From positions 1-36,270 of the forward strand of contig CALKXI010000068.1 of assembly GCA_938003965.1 (NCBI GenBank): a stretch of 36,270 bases of DNA, given 5' to 3'. Under the pieces are notes generated by a model. The model ran no database searches and had not been told where the DNA came from. It saw only the letters and a list, made by a program, of their open reading frames with translations. The stretch comes from an uncultured Chlorobiales bacterium (lineage in GTDB: Bacteria > Bacteroidota > Chlorobiia > Chlorobiales > Thermochlorobacteraceae). Below, in pieces: positions 8,754 to 17,630 of the stretch (the first letter of the stretch is position 1; each line of letters starts with the position of its first letter). A program made the translations under genes and the position numbers.

Positions 8754-9962
8754 TCACTTTTGAGGGTGAATGTGCTGTAAGTCATACTCGTTGATTTTTC
8801 GGTAAAGTGTGCGCTCTGTAATGCCGAGAAGTTTTGCGGCTTTGCGGCGACTACCGCCAACGCGCTTCAAGGTTTGCTCAATCGCGTATCGCTCCAATTC
8901 TTGAAGTGAGGGCGGATTTTCCGCATCGGCGCGGCGGTCGTAAAACGATTGCAGCAACTCGCGCAAACTTTCTTCGCGGGGTTTCTCTGGTTCAGGCAAG
9001 AGGAGTGGCGTGTTTTGTTTGGTTTCAACAGCGTCTTGGCGCTCGGAAAGTTTGAGCAAGAGCGATTTGACATCGTTCATATCGGCTTGCAGTTGAAGCA
9101 AGGCGCGATAAATGAGCTCTTGTTGAATGAGGTTCTCGGCAGATTTCTGAACCGGTTGCGAAATTGGAACAAGCGATGGCGAAAGCCTTTCGGTCGGAGA
9201 CGGTTGCAAATACTTCATGAGCGTTGTGGCATCAATTTTTTCGCCACGTTCTAACACAATGAGCGATTCAATCACATTGCGAAGTTCGCGCACATTGCCA
9301 AACCATTCATAGTTGAGCAAAAGTTCGGTTGCATCAGATGTAAAGCCGACAAATTTGAGGCGATGTTTTTTCTCGAAGTCGCGAATAAATTTTTCGGCAA
9401 GCAGTAAAATATCTTGTTTGCGCTCGCGCAGTGGTGGAAGTTTGAGTTCAACCGTTCTAAGCCGAAAATAAAGGTCTTCACGAAAGTGCTTTCGCTGTAC
9501 TTCTTCATCTAATCGGCGATTCGTAGCGGCGATAATGCGCACATTCGTATGTCGAGTTTCCGAAGAGCCGACGCGGAGAAATTCGCCTGTCTCCAACACG
9601 CGAAGCAACTTCACTTGGGTCTCGAGCGGCATTTCGCCGATTTCATCGAGAAAAATCGTGCCACCATCAGCGCTTTCAAAGTAGCCTTTGCGCTGTGAGA
9701 CGGCGCCTGTAAATGAGCCTTTCTCGTGCCCAAAGAGTTCCGATTCTAACACGCCTTGCGGCAATGCCCCACAGTTGATTGGAATGAACTTCTCAGAAGC
9801 GCGCAGGCTTTTTTCGTGAATAAAGCGTGCGAAAACTTCTTTGCCTGTCCCGCTTTCGCCTGTGAGAAGCACACTGACATCCGTTTTTGCGACTTGTTCG
9901 GCAAAGGCAATGGCTTCAAGAATTTGCGGCGATGTGCCAATTATGACGGTTTCATGTTTCAT
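8754..9962 (-). CDS. Sigma-54-dependent transcriptional activator, receiver-less
   Basis: A 402-residue bacterial enhancer-binding protein that should use ATP to open sigma-54 promoters. The AAA+ domain fills the N-terminus: Walker A GESGTGKE (35-42), the sigma-54 contact loop GSFTGA (82-87, a variant of GAFTGA), Walker B GGTIFLDEIGE (100-110), and arginine-finger region FREDLYFRLRTVEL. A Fis-type helix-turn-helix lies at the end (about 358-395, GGSRRKAAKLLGITERTLYRKI). Between them is a roughly 60-residue predicted coiled region. There is no N-terminal sensory domain, so control must come from a partner protein or from expression level. Confidence 0.93.
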   Translation of the reverse strand: MKHETVIIGTSPQILEAIAFAEQVAKTDVSVLLTGESGTGKEVFARFIHEKSLRASEKFIPINCGALPQGVLESELFGHEKGSFTGAVSQRKGYFESADGGTIFLDEIGEMPLETQVKLLRVLETGEFLRVGSSETRHTNVRIIAATNRRLDEEVQRKHFREDLYFRLRTVELKLPPLRERKQDILLLAEKFIRDFEKKHRLKFVGFTSDATELLLNYEWFGNVRELRNVIESLIVLERGEKIDATTLMKYLQPSPTERLSPSLVPISQPVQKSAENLIQQELIYRALLQLQADMNDVKSLLLKLSERQDAVETKQNTPLLLPEPEKPREESLRELLQSFYDRRADAENPPSLQELERYAIEQTLKRVGGSRRKAAKLLGITERTLYRKINEYDLQHIHPQK

Positions 9963-9977
9963 AGTGAGTTCTGCTTC

Positions 9978-10667
9978 CTATTCGGCGACGACATAAAAAT
10001 CGAGATTTAATTTCTTCGCCGCCTCAGTGGCTTCAGACTTTGAGTTGTAAAATGATTCAGAGCGAACTTTATACGCCGTTCTGCCTGAATCGTCGCTGAG
10101 TTCAACGATGCGCGTCGTTACTTTTGAACGCAACTGCTTTTGCATCGTTTCCGCTTGTGTGCGCGAAAAAAAACTTCCGAATTGAATTGTAAATCGAATC
10201 AAGCCCGAACTCGCCGGTTTGTTCGGAACAGGCTTGGGCAAGACATCAGAAAGTTGCGTTTCACTCGGTCGTGGTTCCGATGCTTTCAGCTCGGCGGGTT
10301 TCGGCGCAGTTGGTTTGGGTTCAATCGTTTTGGGTTCAGGAACGGCGAGCACAGGTGCAGTTGAAGCGTATCCGCCGCCGACGGCAAGGTTATATTCGCG
10401 CAAGCGTGAATCGGCAAGGCGAACGAACGGCGACGAGGGATTTTTCACAATCAAGGATTGATACTTACGCGCTGCCACGGCGCCGTCAATTTCCAAAAGT
10501 GCATCAATCATGAGTTTTTCTTCGTCGTTCAAACTTTGTGAGCGCAGTGCCTCTAAGGCGCGACGGTTGCCGTCGTTGGCATATTGCAAAATTTCTTTCG
10601 TGAAAGATTGCGCCGAAAGTGATACTGTCGACATCAAATACAATCCCAAAAGCGTTGTTTTTACCAT
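9978..10667 (-). CDS. SPOR-domain exported protein
   Basis: A 229-residue protein with a signal peptide (MVKTTLLGLYLMSTVSLSAQ). A helical region at about 25-100 resembles a TPR-like or YbgF-like segment, followed by a proline-rich linker with repeated EPK, APK and EPR triplets (about 105-150). A C-terminal SPOR domain starts at IRFTIQFGSFFSRTQAETM (about 153-229). SPOR domains bind denuded peptidoglycan glycans, so the protein probably acts in the periplasm at division or remodelling sites. A clear Shine-Dalgarno AAGGAGA precedes the ATG. The start overlaps the enoyl-CoA hydratase stop by 7 bp. Confidence 0.86.
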   Translation of the reverse strand: MVKTTLLGLYLMSTVSLSAQSFTKEILQYANDGNRRALEALRSQSLNDEEKLMIDALLEIDGAVAARKYQSLIVKNPSSPFVRLADSRLREYNLAVGGGYASTAPVLAVPEPKTIEPKPTAPKPAELKASEPRPSETQLSDVLPKPVPNKPASSGLIRFTIQFGSFFSRTQAETMQKQLRSKVTTRIVELSDDSGRTAYKVRSESFYNSKSEATEAAKKLNLDFYVVAE

Positions 10668-11443
10668 TGCGGTTTCTCCTTATTTAGAAATGCGCCGATG
10701 CCTTTTTTCAAGTCGTCGGTTGTGCGCGAGAGCGCATTGAGCGATATCGCAAATTCTATCGCATCGTCAAGGCTCATGGTTTCAGCGGCGACCAGCAGTT
10801 TTTTGGTGAGTTCAACCGATGTAGTGCTAACGGAGTTCAAGAGTTCTTTGGCTAAATCGAGGGTAAATGGATTCAACTCGTTTGAAGGAACGCTGTAATT
10901 GATAAGCCCAAGTCGCAAGGCTTCATCGGCGGAAATAAGATTGGCGCGGAGCAAGAGTTCGCGCACGCCGGCATGGCGCGTTTTGCGAAGAATCAAGACG
11001 GCAACGATGGCAGGCACAAAGCCAATGCGCGTTTCTGTGTAGCCAAAGCGCGCATGCTCGGAATCGGCAACAACGATGTCGGCACAAGTGGCAAGTCCGC
11101 AACCGCCTGCAACTGCCACGCCTTGAACTTTGGCAATCGTGAGTTTTTTATTGGTGTAAATTTTCTTGAAAAGTCGCGCAATGGCTTCTGAGTCGTAAAG
11201 GTTCTCGATGGTGCTTTGTTGCGCTAGCGTGCCCAGCATCTCCAAATCCAATCCTGCGCAAAAAGCTTTCCCAGCTCCTTGCAGCAAAATAAGTTTGACC
11301 GAAGGGTCTCGCTCGGCTTGTTCAAGTGCATCTGTAAGTTCAGCGATAAGCGTTGGCGTAAGCGCGTTACGCTTTTCAGGGCGGTTGAGCGTCAAATATG
11401 CAATGCGGTCTTGAACGTTGTAAATCAATTCGCAGTAAGACAT
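10661..11443 (-). CDS. Enoyl-CoA hydratase/isomerase family protein
   Basis: A 260-residue crotonase-fold enzyme. The oxyanion-hole segments are GKAFCAGLDL (58-67) and GVAVAGGCGLATCADIVVAD (108-127). The active-site region FGYTETRIGFVPAIV (133-147) carries Glu137 and is closest to the methylglutaconyl-CoA hydratase type rather than classical short-chain enoyl-CoA hydratase, but I cannot fix the substrate. It is the first gene of the eight-gene minus-strand cluster and is divergent from gcvT over about 220 bp. Confidence 0.9.
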   Translation of the reverse strand: MSYCELIYNVQDRIAYLTLNRPEKRNALTPTLIAELTDALEQAERDPSVKLILLQGAGKAFCAGLDLEMLGTLAQQSTIENLYDSEAIARLFKKIYTNKKLTIAKVQGVAVAGGCGLATCADIVVADSEHARFGYTETRIGFVPAIVAVLILRKTRHAGVRELLLRANLISADEALRLGLINYSVPSNELNPFTLDLAKELLNSVSTTSVELTKKLLVAAETMSLDDAIEFAISLNALSRTTDDLKKGIGAFLNKEKPQW

Positions 11444-11664
11444 TCGCAGTAGAGGTTAATAAGGTCGATATAGCGACTTACATCAAATTTTTCAACATAA
11501 GAGCGGTTATAAGGTTTTTTCAGTTTTTCGTATTTTGTGGTTCGTTTGAAGTTGATAACATCAAACTGTCGTCATCAAGCGAAAATAAATCCCATTTCCG
11601 TTGTTTCGCTAAAATAAAATTCCTTGCAAGAGAGCCAATAACTTCTCAATTAAGTGTAACACTC
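11444..11664. other. Divergent intergenic region between the enoyl-CoA hydratase gene and gcvT
   Basis: This AT-rich 221-bp stretch must hold both divergent promoters. A short perfect inverted repeat, GTTTGA (11544-11549) and TCAAAC (11561-11566), is visible and could be an operator or a hairpin. The gcvT frame stays open through the region, but the translation has no family similarity and I treat it as non-coding. I looked for a glycine riboswitch upstream of gcvT and found no convincing core. Confidence 0.4.
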
Positions 11665-12831
11665 GTGAAACGCACACCACTGTATCGTCTTCATCAGCAG
11701 AGAGGCGCAAAGTTGATTGAATTTGGAGGCTACGAAATGCCTGTTCAATACGAGGGGGTTCTTTCTGAACACAAAGCCGTGCGCGAGTCAGTTGGCGTCT
11801 TTGATGTTTCGCACATGGGCGAAGTAGAAATCAAAGGCACAAATGCCGAGAAGTTTTTGCAGAAAGTAACAACGAACGACATTGCACAACTTGCAGATGG
11901 CAAATCGCAATACAGCGCGATGCTCTACGAAGGCGATAGCACGTATCCTGACGGCGGCACGGTCGACGATTTAATTGTGAGCCGACTCTCGCCAACGCAC
12001 TACTTTCTGGTCATCAATGCAAGCAACATCGAGAAAGACCTGCAATGGCTTCATCGAAACAAGATAGACGGCGTGGAAATCATCAATCGTTCGGATGAAC
12101 TTTCGCTGCTTGCGGTGCAAGGCAAAAACGCAGAAGCGGTTCTGCAAGCCTTGACAAATGTGAATCTTGCCGAGATTCGATACTATCATTTTGTGTATGG
12201 CAAATTAGCGGAGGTGGAAATGATGATTTCGCGCACAGGATATACTGGCGAAGACGGTTTCGAGCTATGTTTTCCAAACGAATTCGCCGAACAAGTTTGG
12301 CTGGCAATTTTTGACGCAGGAAAGCCGTTCAACATCAAGCCGATTGGATTAGGCGCGCGCGATACCCTTCGCTTAGAAATGGGGTACGCACTTTACGGGC
12401 ACGAACTCGACGAACAAACCAATCCGATTGAAGCAGGTTTAGGCTGGATGGTCAAACTCTCGAAAGGTGAGTTTAATGGCAAAACCGCATGCTTGAAAGC
12501 AAAGGAAAATCCACAAAAAAAATTGATTGGCTTTGTGCTTCAAGGAAAAGCGATTGCAAGACAAGGCTTCGAGATAACCAACAAGGATGGGCAAGCGATT
12601 GGGCTCGTCTGTAGTGGCACGCTTTCACCGTCGCTTGAAAAGCCGATTGGCACAGGATTTGTGCAACCAAGTCATGCAATCATCGGCGCAACGTGCTTCG
12701 TGAAGATTCGCAATGAACGGTGTGAGGCAGAAATCGTCAAACCGCCTTTTGTGAAGAAAAAAACGTTTAACAAAGACAACCCAAACCAACTACCACAGAA
12801 CATTTTTGTCACACTGAAGAATGAAAATTGA
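11665..12831 (+). CDS. gcvT: Glycine cleavage system T protein (aminomethyltransferase)
   Basis: GcvT transfers the methylene group from the aminomethyl-lipoyl H protein to tetrahydrofolate, releasing ammonia. I start it at the GTG at 11665 (VKRTPLYRLHQQRGAKL), which gives 388 residues and a normal GcvT N-terminus; the frame opens 89 codons earlier without similarity. Visible family blocks are FGGYEMPVQY, VFDVSHMGEVEIKG, SRTGYTGEDGFELC, GARDTLRLEMGYALYGHELDE and the C-terminal SGTLSPSLEKPIGTGFV. A roughly 25-residue Lys/Asn-rich tail follows the usual end. The stop overlaps the comB start by 11 bp. The genes for the P and H proteins are not in the window. Confidence 0.94.
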   Translation: MKRTPLYRLHQQRGAKLIEFGGYEMPVQYEGVLSEHKAVRESVGVFDVSHMGEVEIKGTNAEKFLQKVTTNDIAQLADGKSQYSAMLYEGDSTYPDGGTVDDLIVSRLSPTHYFLVINASNIEKDLQWLHRNKIDGVEIINRSDELSLLAVQGKNAEAVLQALTNVNLAEIRYYHFVYGKLAEVEMMISRTGYTGEDGFELCFPNEFAEQVWLAIFDAGKPFNIKPIGLGARDTLRLEMGYALYGHELDEQTNPIEAGLGWMVKLSKGEFNGKTACLKAKENPQKKLIGFVLQGKAIARQGFEITNKDGQAIGLVCSGTLSPSLEKPIGTGFVQPSHAIIGATCFVKIRNERCEAEIVKPPFVKKKTFNKDNPNQLPQNIFVTLKNEN

Positions 12832-13588
12832 TGTTTTTCTTACGCCCGCAGGCGTTGAAGAGGCGATATTCAACGATAAAGTTGTAGTGGTTATCGATGT
12901 GCTTCGTGCCAGCACCACGATGATTACAGCACTCGAGAACGGCGCAAAGGAAATTATTCCCGTCGCTGAAGTCGAGGACGCATTGATGGTGGCGTCAAGT
13001 TTATTTTCCGAGCGCCCGCTTCTTTCGGGAGAGCGGCAAGGGAAAATCATTCAAGGATTTGATTTAGGCAATTCGCCTGAAGAGTTTTCAGCGTCGGTCG
13101 TCAGCGAAAAATCGCTGGTCTTTTGCAGCACAAATGGCACGCGCGCAATTCTCAAAGCCAAATCCGCAAAAGTCCTTGTCGTATGCGGATTTCTGAATAT
13201 CTCTACCGTGAAAGAGTTTATTCTCAAAGCCGAAAACCTTGAATACAATTTGTCAATTGTTTGTGCAGGGAAAGAAAATCGATTTTCACTCGAAGACACG
13301 ATTTGCGCAGGTCTGCTCGTCGATAAACTCTTGACCGATAAAAAAGGACAAGCCTTCACGCTTTCCGATAGCGCTATGGCGGCGCGCATTCTCTACGAAA
13401 AGTTCAGAGGCAACGAACTCGCTGCCCTGCGTGAAAGCGAACATGGCAGATACCTTACCCAAATCGGCTTTGGAAAAGATATTGAAACTGCTGCTCGCAT
13501 CGATACTTCGCAAGCCTTACCTATTCTTGAAGACTCGGCAATACGACTGCAAAAAGTCGAGAAGCGAAAATTCAAGCGTGTAGACTAA
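12821..13588 (+). CDS. comB: 2-phosphosulfolactate phosphatase (ComB) homologue
   Basis: A 255-residue member of the ComB family, Mg2+-dependent acid phosphatases first described in methanogen coenzyme M synthesis. The motifs VIDVLRASTTM (23-33), SGERQGKIIQGFDLGNSP, FCSTNGTRAI and FSLEDTICAGLLVD are all present. In bacteria that do not make coenzyme M the substrate is usually unknown, so the enzyme name is by family only. The gene starts inside the 3' end of gcvT (11-bp overlap), which suggests one operon. Confidence 0.87.
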   Translation: MKIDVFLTPAGVEEAIFNDKVVVVIDVLRASTTMITALENGAKEIIPVAEVEDALMVASSLFSERPLLSGERQGKIIQGFDLGNSPEEFSASVVSEKSLVFCSTNGTRAILKAKSAKVLVVCGFLNISTVKEFILKAENLEYNLSIVCAGKENRFSLEDTICAGLLVDKLLTDKKGQAFTLSDSAMAARILYEKFRGNELAALRESEHGRYLTQIGFGKDIETAARIDTSQALPILEDSAIRLQKVEKRKFKRVD

Positions 13589-13595
13589 CAAGCTA

Positions 13596-13997
13596 ATGAC
13601 CAAAGAAGAACTCATCGCACAACTTTACGAAAAAATCGACGGACTTTATTTTCCAAGTGAATCGGATTTTCCGTTTGAAGTTATCGTTTGGGAAAATTTT
13701 GCCGACGATTTGTTGAACACCGAAAAGTGGCTTGCCCATGTTGGCTTTCCGACCGATTCGCCGATTGAGAACACTTCGATTGACTACCTTTTTCGCAACC
13801 TTTCCGTCGAGCAAGCGTGGCACGATGAGGTTCAAAAAGAACAAACCGCACAATTCAAAGCCCTTCAAGAATTTCTGCAAGCCAACCTCACCGACCTGAC
13901 GGTCTATCGTGTTGGACGAATCGAGATTACGATTTTCATCATCGGCAAATTTGGCAACGATGTGGTCGGTCTAAAAACCCAAGCCGTTGAAACCTAA
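13596..13997 (+). CDS. NuiA-type nuclease inhibitor family protein
   Basis: A 133-residue cytoplasmic protein resembling NuiA of Anabaena, which inhibits the sugar-non-specific nuclease NucA. Diagnostic stretches are LYFPSESDFPFEVIVW (17-32) near the N-terminus and VYRVGRIEITIFIIGK followed by VVGLKTQAVET at the end. It follows comB by 7 bp. No NucA-like nuclease is encoded in the window, so whether it inhibits a nuclease here is unknown. Confidence 0.83.
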   Translation: MTKEELIAQLYEKIDGLYFPSESDFPFEVIVWENFADDLLNTEKWLAHVGFPTDSPIENTSIDYLFRNLSVEQAWHDEVQKEQTAQFKALQEFLQANLTDLTVYRVGRIEITIFIIGKFGNDVVGLKTQAVET

Positions 13998-14021
13998 GGC
14001 ATTCCCGCCGCCTTTCCATAA

Positions 14022-14050
14022 TTGCGCGTTGAAAAAAGTGTATATTTTTG
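14022..14050 (+). promoter_or_regulatory. Bacteroidota-type promoter candidate for the sugar dehydrogenase-like gene
   Basis: TTG (14022-14024) and TATTTTTG (14043-14050, matching TAnnTTTG) are separated by 18 bp, which fits the -33/-7 pattern of Bacteroidota sigma-A promoters. The element lies about 35 bp before the ATG at 14084. Confidence 0.45.
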
Positions 14051-14083
14051 CTTTCTATTGAATCCAAAACTTTGAAGTAAAAG

Positions 14084-16105
14084 ATGAAAAAAATTACCGC
14101 TCTTCTAATCACTGCTGTTGTTCTGTCGTTTCGCGTTTCGGCGCAGTATTCACTGGTCGATGCCTATCCAAATCTTCCAAATTTTGCGAATGCAGTTGAA
14201 ATCGTGAAAGCCAACGACGGAACGAATCGGTTGTTTGTCGTTCAGCAACGTGGATTGATTTTTGTGTTTGAAGATTCGCCGACGGTCAGCACGCGAAAAG
14301 TCTTTGTCGACTTGAGCAATGTGGTGTCTCAGACTGGGAGCGAAACGGGATTGCTTGGACTAGCCTTTCACCCGAACTACGCGCAGAATCGCAAGTTCTT
14401 TGTCCATTACACCACAGGCTCGCCATTGAGAACCGAAGTTGCAAGTCTTCAAACCAGCGCTCAAAATCCTGATTCAGCAATTGCCAGTAGCCGTCAAGTG
14501 ATTTTCACTGAAATGCAACCGTTCAGCAACCATAATGGTGGGAAGATTGCCTTCGGTCCTGACGGTTATCTCTACATTTCACTCGGAGACGGCGGCAGCG
14601 CAGGCGACCCCGGAAACCGTGCGCAAAATCGCAATACGACGCTTGGCAAGTTGCTCAGAATCGATGTGGATGTTGTGCAAAGTCCGCTGAACTATGGCAT
14701 TCCGCCGACGAATCCATTTGTCGGTCAGCCGAATGTGCGTGAAGAAATTTTTGCATGGGGCTTGCGCAACATGTGGAAGTTCAGTTTTGACGAGCAAGGA
14801 CGAATTTGGGGCGCTGATGTCGGTCAAAATGCGTGGGAAGAAATTAACATCATTGTAAGCGGCGGTAATTACGGATGGCGCAAATTTGAAGGCAATGCCG
14901 TCTATAACACCAGCGATCCCACGCCACCGAATGCAATTTTTCCAATCTGGGTGTATCCGCACAGCGCTGGAGACGCTTCAATCACGGGCGGGTATGTTTA
15001 TCGAGGCTCGCGAATTCCTGCGCTTTACGGAAAATACATTTACGGCGACTATGTCTCGCGCCGCATTTGGGCATTGACGTATGACTTCGTTAATCCTGCG
15101 ACCAACCAGTTCTTGTTTCAAGGCTCGCAACTGATTTCATCGTTCGGAGAAGATTTCAACAACGAAATTTTAGTTGTCGGCTACAACTCAACCGCAGGAC
15201 GCCTTTGGCGGTTAGTTTCCTCAGCACCTGCGCCGATTTTAGATGTGATAAAAACCTTGCGAAACTTCGGTCTTGTGCCTGCACAACAGCAAAAGACCGA
15301 TACGCTCATCTTGCGTAACACAGGCACTGCACCGCTGGTCATTTCTTCGATTAGCACGCAAACAAGCGCGTTTAGCGTCTCGAAGACTTCAACAACGATT
15401 GCCGCAGGCGCAAGCGATACACTGTTCATCACCTTTGCGCCGCCTGCACCGGGCAACTATGCCGATACGCTTCAACTCAGCAGCAATGCCGCGCCGCCAG
15501 TGGTTCGCATTCCGCTTTCAGGAGTAGGGGATAATCCGCTGTCGGTGGAGTGGTTGTCGTTCAGTGCTGTTCCGAGCGTAAACGGTGTGAAACTATTTTG
15601 GGAAACGTGTTGTGAAGTCAATAAAGCAGGATTTGAAATTGAGCGCAAACAGCCGTCGACCGAGTGGCAGACGATTGGCTTCGTGCAAGGTCGCGGAACG
15701 ACTTCCGAAGTCCAACGCTACACGTTCAACGATAATGCCGCGCCAACAGGCACGGTCCTCTATCGCTTAAAGCAAGTCGACTTTGATGGCGTCTTGTCAT
15801 ACAGCCCGATTGTGGAGATTGCGATAGGCACGCCCACAACCTTCGCACTCAATCAAAACTATCCGAATCCGTTCAACCCTGAAACACGCATTGGCTATCG
15901 CTTGCCGATTGCGTCCGATGTCAAACTTGAACTCTTTGATGTGCTCGGCAGAAAACTGGCAACGCTGGTCAATGCGCGACAAGAAGCAGGCGCTTACCTT
16001 ATTGCGCTCAATGCACAAACGCTCAAGCTTGCCAGCGGCATCTATTTTTACCGATTACAAGCAGGAAACTTTGTTGAAACGAGAAAAATGATATTAACGA
16101 AGTAA
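14084..16105 (+). CDS. Exported PQQ-type sugar dehydrogenase-like protein with T9SS sorting domain
   Basis: A 673-residue secreted protein. A signal peptide (cut near VSAQ, residue 21) precedes a beta-propeller of the soluble glucose dehydrogenase/GSDH family (about 25-390), with ETGLLGLAFHPNY, SNHNGGKIAFGPDGYLYISLGDGG, WGLRNMWKFSFD and GADVGQNAWEEIN. Next come a choice-of-anchor-D/ASH-like domain (about 390-480), an Fn3-like segment (about 485-580) and a type A sorting domain beginning NQNYPNPFNPETRI and ending GIYFYRLQAG-RKMILTK. It should cross the outer membrane by T9SS and be cell-surface attached or released. The sugar substrate and PQQ use are inferred from the family only. Confidence 0.88.
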   Translation: MKKITALLITAVVLSFRVSAQYSLVDAYPNLPNFANAVEIVKANDGTNRLFVVQQRGLIFVFEDSPTVSTRKVFVDLSNVVSQTGSETGLLGLAFHPNYAQNRKFFVHYTTGSPLRTEVASLQTSAQNPDSAIASSRQVIFTEMQPFSNHNGGKIAFGPDGYLYISLGDGGSAGDPGNRAQNRNTTLGKLLRIDVDVVQSPLNYGIPPTNPFVGQPNVREEIFAWGLRNMWKFSFDEQGRIWGADVGQNAWEEINIIVSGGNYGWRKFEGNAVYNTSDPTPPNAIFPIWVYPHSAGDASITGGYVYRGSRIPALYGKYIYGDYVSRRIWALTYDFVNPATNQFLFQGSQLISSFGEDFNNEILVVGYNSTAGRLWRLVSSAPAPILDVIKTLRNFGLVPAQQQKTDTLILRNTGTAPLVISSISTQTSAFSVSKTSTTIAAGASDTLFITFAPPAPGNYADTLQLSSNAAPPVVRIPLSGVGDNPLSVEWLSFSAVPSVNGVKLFWETCCEVNKAGFEIERKQPSTEWQTIGFVQGRGTTSEVQRYTFNDNAAPTGTVLYRLKQVDFDGVLSYSPIVEIAIGTPTTFALNQNYPNPFNPETRIGYRLPIASDVKLELFDVLGRKLATLVNARQEAGAYLIALNAQTLKLASGIYFYRLQAGNFVETRKMILTK

Positions 16106-16129
16106 ATTGAAGCAAAGCGAATTAACCAG

Positions 16130-16164
16130 AGTGCAAAGTGGAACAATTCATTTTGCACTTTTTT
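16130..16164 (+). terminator. Intrinsic terminator after the T9SS-exported protein gene
   Basis: AGTGCAAA (16130-16137) pairs perfectly with TTTGCACT (16152-16159) and is followed by a run of T residues to 16164. It lies 25 bp after the stop codon and just before the GWxTD gene. Confidence 0.8.
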
Positions 16165-16184
16165 AATTTTGAGAAAAAACAAAG

Positions 16185-17573
16185 ATGATGAAACAACTGT
16201 GTTGGCTATTTGGTCTGCTCTGTGCCCTAACGCGTGCAAGCGCACAAGTGATAAACCTCACCGAAAGCACCGACTATGCAACCTTCAAAGCCGATTCAGG
16301 CAAGGTGCGAATTGAATTCTTCATTGCCTTTCAAAAAGCAAAACTGCCCTATCAAGTTCAAAACGACACGGCGCGAGTAGAACTTGACCTTTCACTTACA
16401 GCAACAGAGAAAAACGGTGCAGAGCAGAGAGAGACGATAAAAGTGATCTCGTCTGAAAAGCTCTCAAACCGCAACGAGGGCTTGCTGATTGCACGACTGC
16501 CGATGATTCTTCCGCCCAGCACATACGATTTCACATTGTCGGCACAAGCAAGCAACGGCGAACAAATTGGCAAAGGCGACTTCAAACGCATCAAACTCAA
16601 GTCCTTTGATTCCGATAGCCTGCGCGCAAGCGACATTGAGTTAGCCTTTAAGATCTTTGAGAGCGAGAACAAAAACTCGCCCTTCTACAAAAATTCATTA
16701 GAAGTAATTCCGAATCCGACTGCGATTTACGGCAATAGCGTTTCTACTGTGTCGGTTTATTTAGAGATTTACAATTTAGTGCGAAATTTGCGCCTCAATT
16801 CCGATTCGCTTTACACGCGCACCTACCTTTCGCGCAACGACCTTGTGCTGGAAGAAACCGAGCGTCGCAAAGTGCGCCGACGAACAGCCGACGCAATCGT
16901 CTATGTCGAGAAAATCCCTATTGATAGCCTGCTCAGCGGCAAATACGAATATCACTTTGAATTGTCGGATTCGTCGTTCAAGCCGATTATTCGCCGTTCA
17001 AAATCCATTTTCATTTACAATCCCGACATCAAACCTGAAATGGTTGCTGAACGCAACATAGACGCCTTGGCAATGGAATTTGCCAGTCTTTCCGAAGAGC
17101 AGATCGACGAGGCGCGCCAGCAAGTAGAATACATCATCACGGGCGATGAAAGAGAGATATACAAAAGGACAAAAACGCTTGAAGAGAAGCGGAAATTTTT
17201 TGAACGCTTTTGGGCAGCGCGTGGTGGAATAACAGCACGACGCGCTTACATGAACAAAATCGAAGAAGCCAACCGTCGCTTCTCACAAGGCTCAACACCA
17301 GGCTACAAAATGGATAGAGGGCGCGTCTTTATCAAATATGGCGAACCGCAAAACATCGAGCGTGAGAATGCTTCAAGCAATCAAAAGCCTTACGAAATCT
17401 GGCAATATGAAAACCTACAAGCTCAAGGCAACGTGATTTTTGTGTTTGCTGATAGAATGGGATTCGGTCGATATGAACTCATTCACTCGACGGCAATTGG
17501 CGAAGTGTATAATCAAAACTGGCAACAAGTCGTCAATCAAAACAACAATCGCGCAAATCGCGACGGCTTTTAA
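16185..17573 (+). CDS. GWxTD domain-containing exported protein
   Basis: A 462-residue protein with a signal peptide (LCWLFGLLCALTRASAQ, cut near residue 22). The middle is beta-rich. The C-terminal third matches the GWxTD domain: KRKFFERFWAARGG, a helix rich in YMNKIEEANRRF, then DRGRVFIKYGEPQNIER and YEIWQYE. The motif that names the family reads GYKMD here (373-377) instead of GWxTD. Such proteins occur in Bacteroidota, Chlorobiota and related phyla with no established role. It lies downstream of a terminator and has its own transcription start by inference; pheT follows 57 bp later. Confidence 0.82.
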   Translation: MMKQLCWLFGLLCALTRASAQVINLTESTDYATFKADSGKVRIEFFIAFQKAKLPYQVQNDTARVELDLSLTATEKNGAEQRETIKVISSEKLSNRNEGLLIARLPMILPPSTYDFTLSAQASNGEQIGKGDFKRIKLKSFDSDSLRASDIELAFKIFESENKNSPFYKNSLEVIPNPTAIYGNSVSTVSVYLEIYNLVRNLRLNSDSLYTRTYLSRNDLVLEETERRKVRRRTADAIVYVEKIPIDSLLSGKYEYHFELSDSSFKPIIRRSKSIFIYNPDIKPEMVAERNIDALAMEFASLSEEQIDEARQQVEYIITGDEREIYKRTKTLEEKRKFFERFWAARGGITARRAYMNKIEEANRRFSQGSTPGYKMDRGRVFIKYGEPQNIERENASSNQKPYEIWQYENLQAQGNVIFVFADRMGFGRYELIHSTAIGEVYNQNWQQVVNQNNNRANRDGF

Positions 17574-17630
17574 GCCATCAAGTAGAATGCGCCACATTGA
17601 TAATCCGATAAGCAACGAGAACAATCAAAT

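Noticed and set aside
11444-11664. Possible glycine riboswitch upstream of gcvT
   Set aside because: No conserved aptamer core could be found in either strand; only a short inverted repeat is present.
11398-11664. N-terminal extension of GcvT by 89 residues
   Set aside because: The extension has no similarity to GcvT and covers the divergent promoter region; the GTG at 11665 gives a normal N-terminus.
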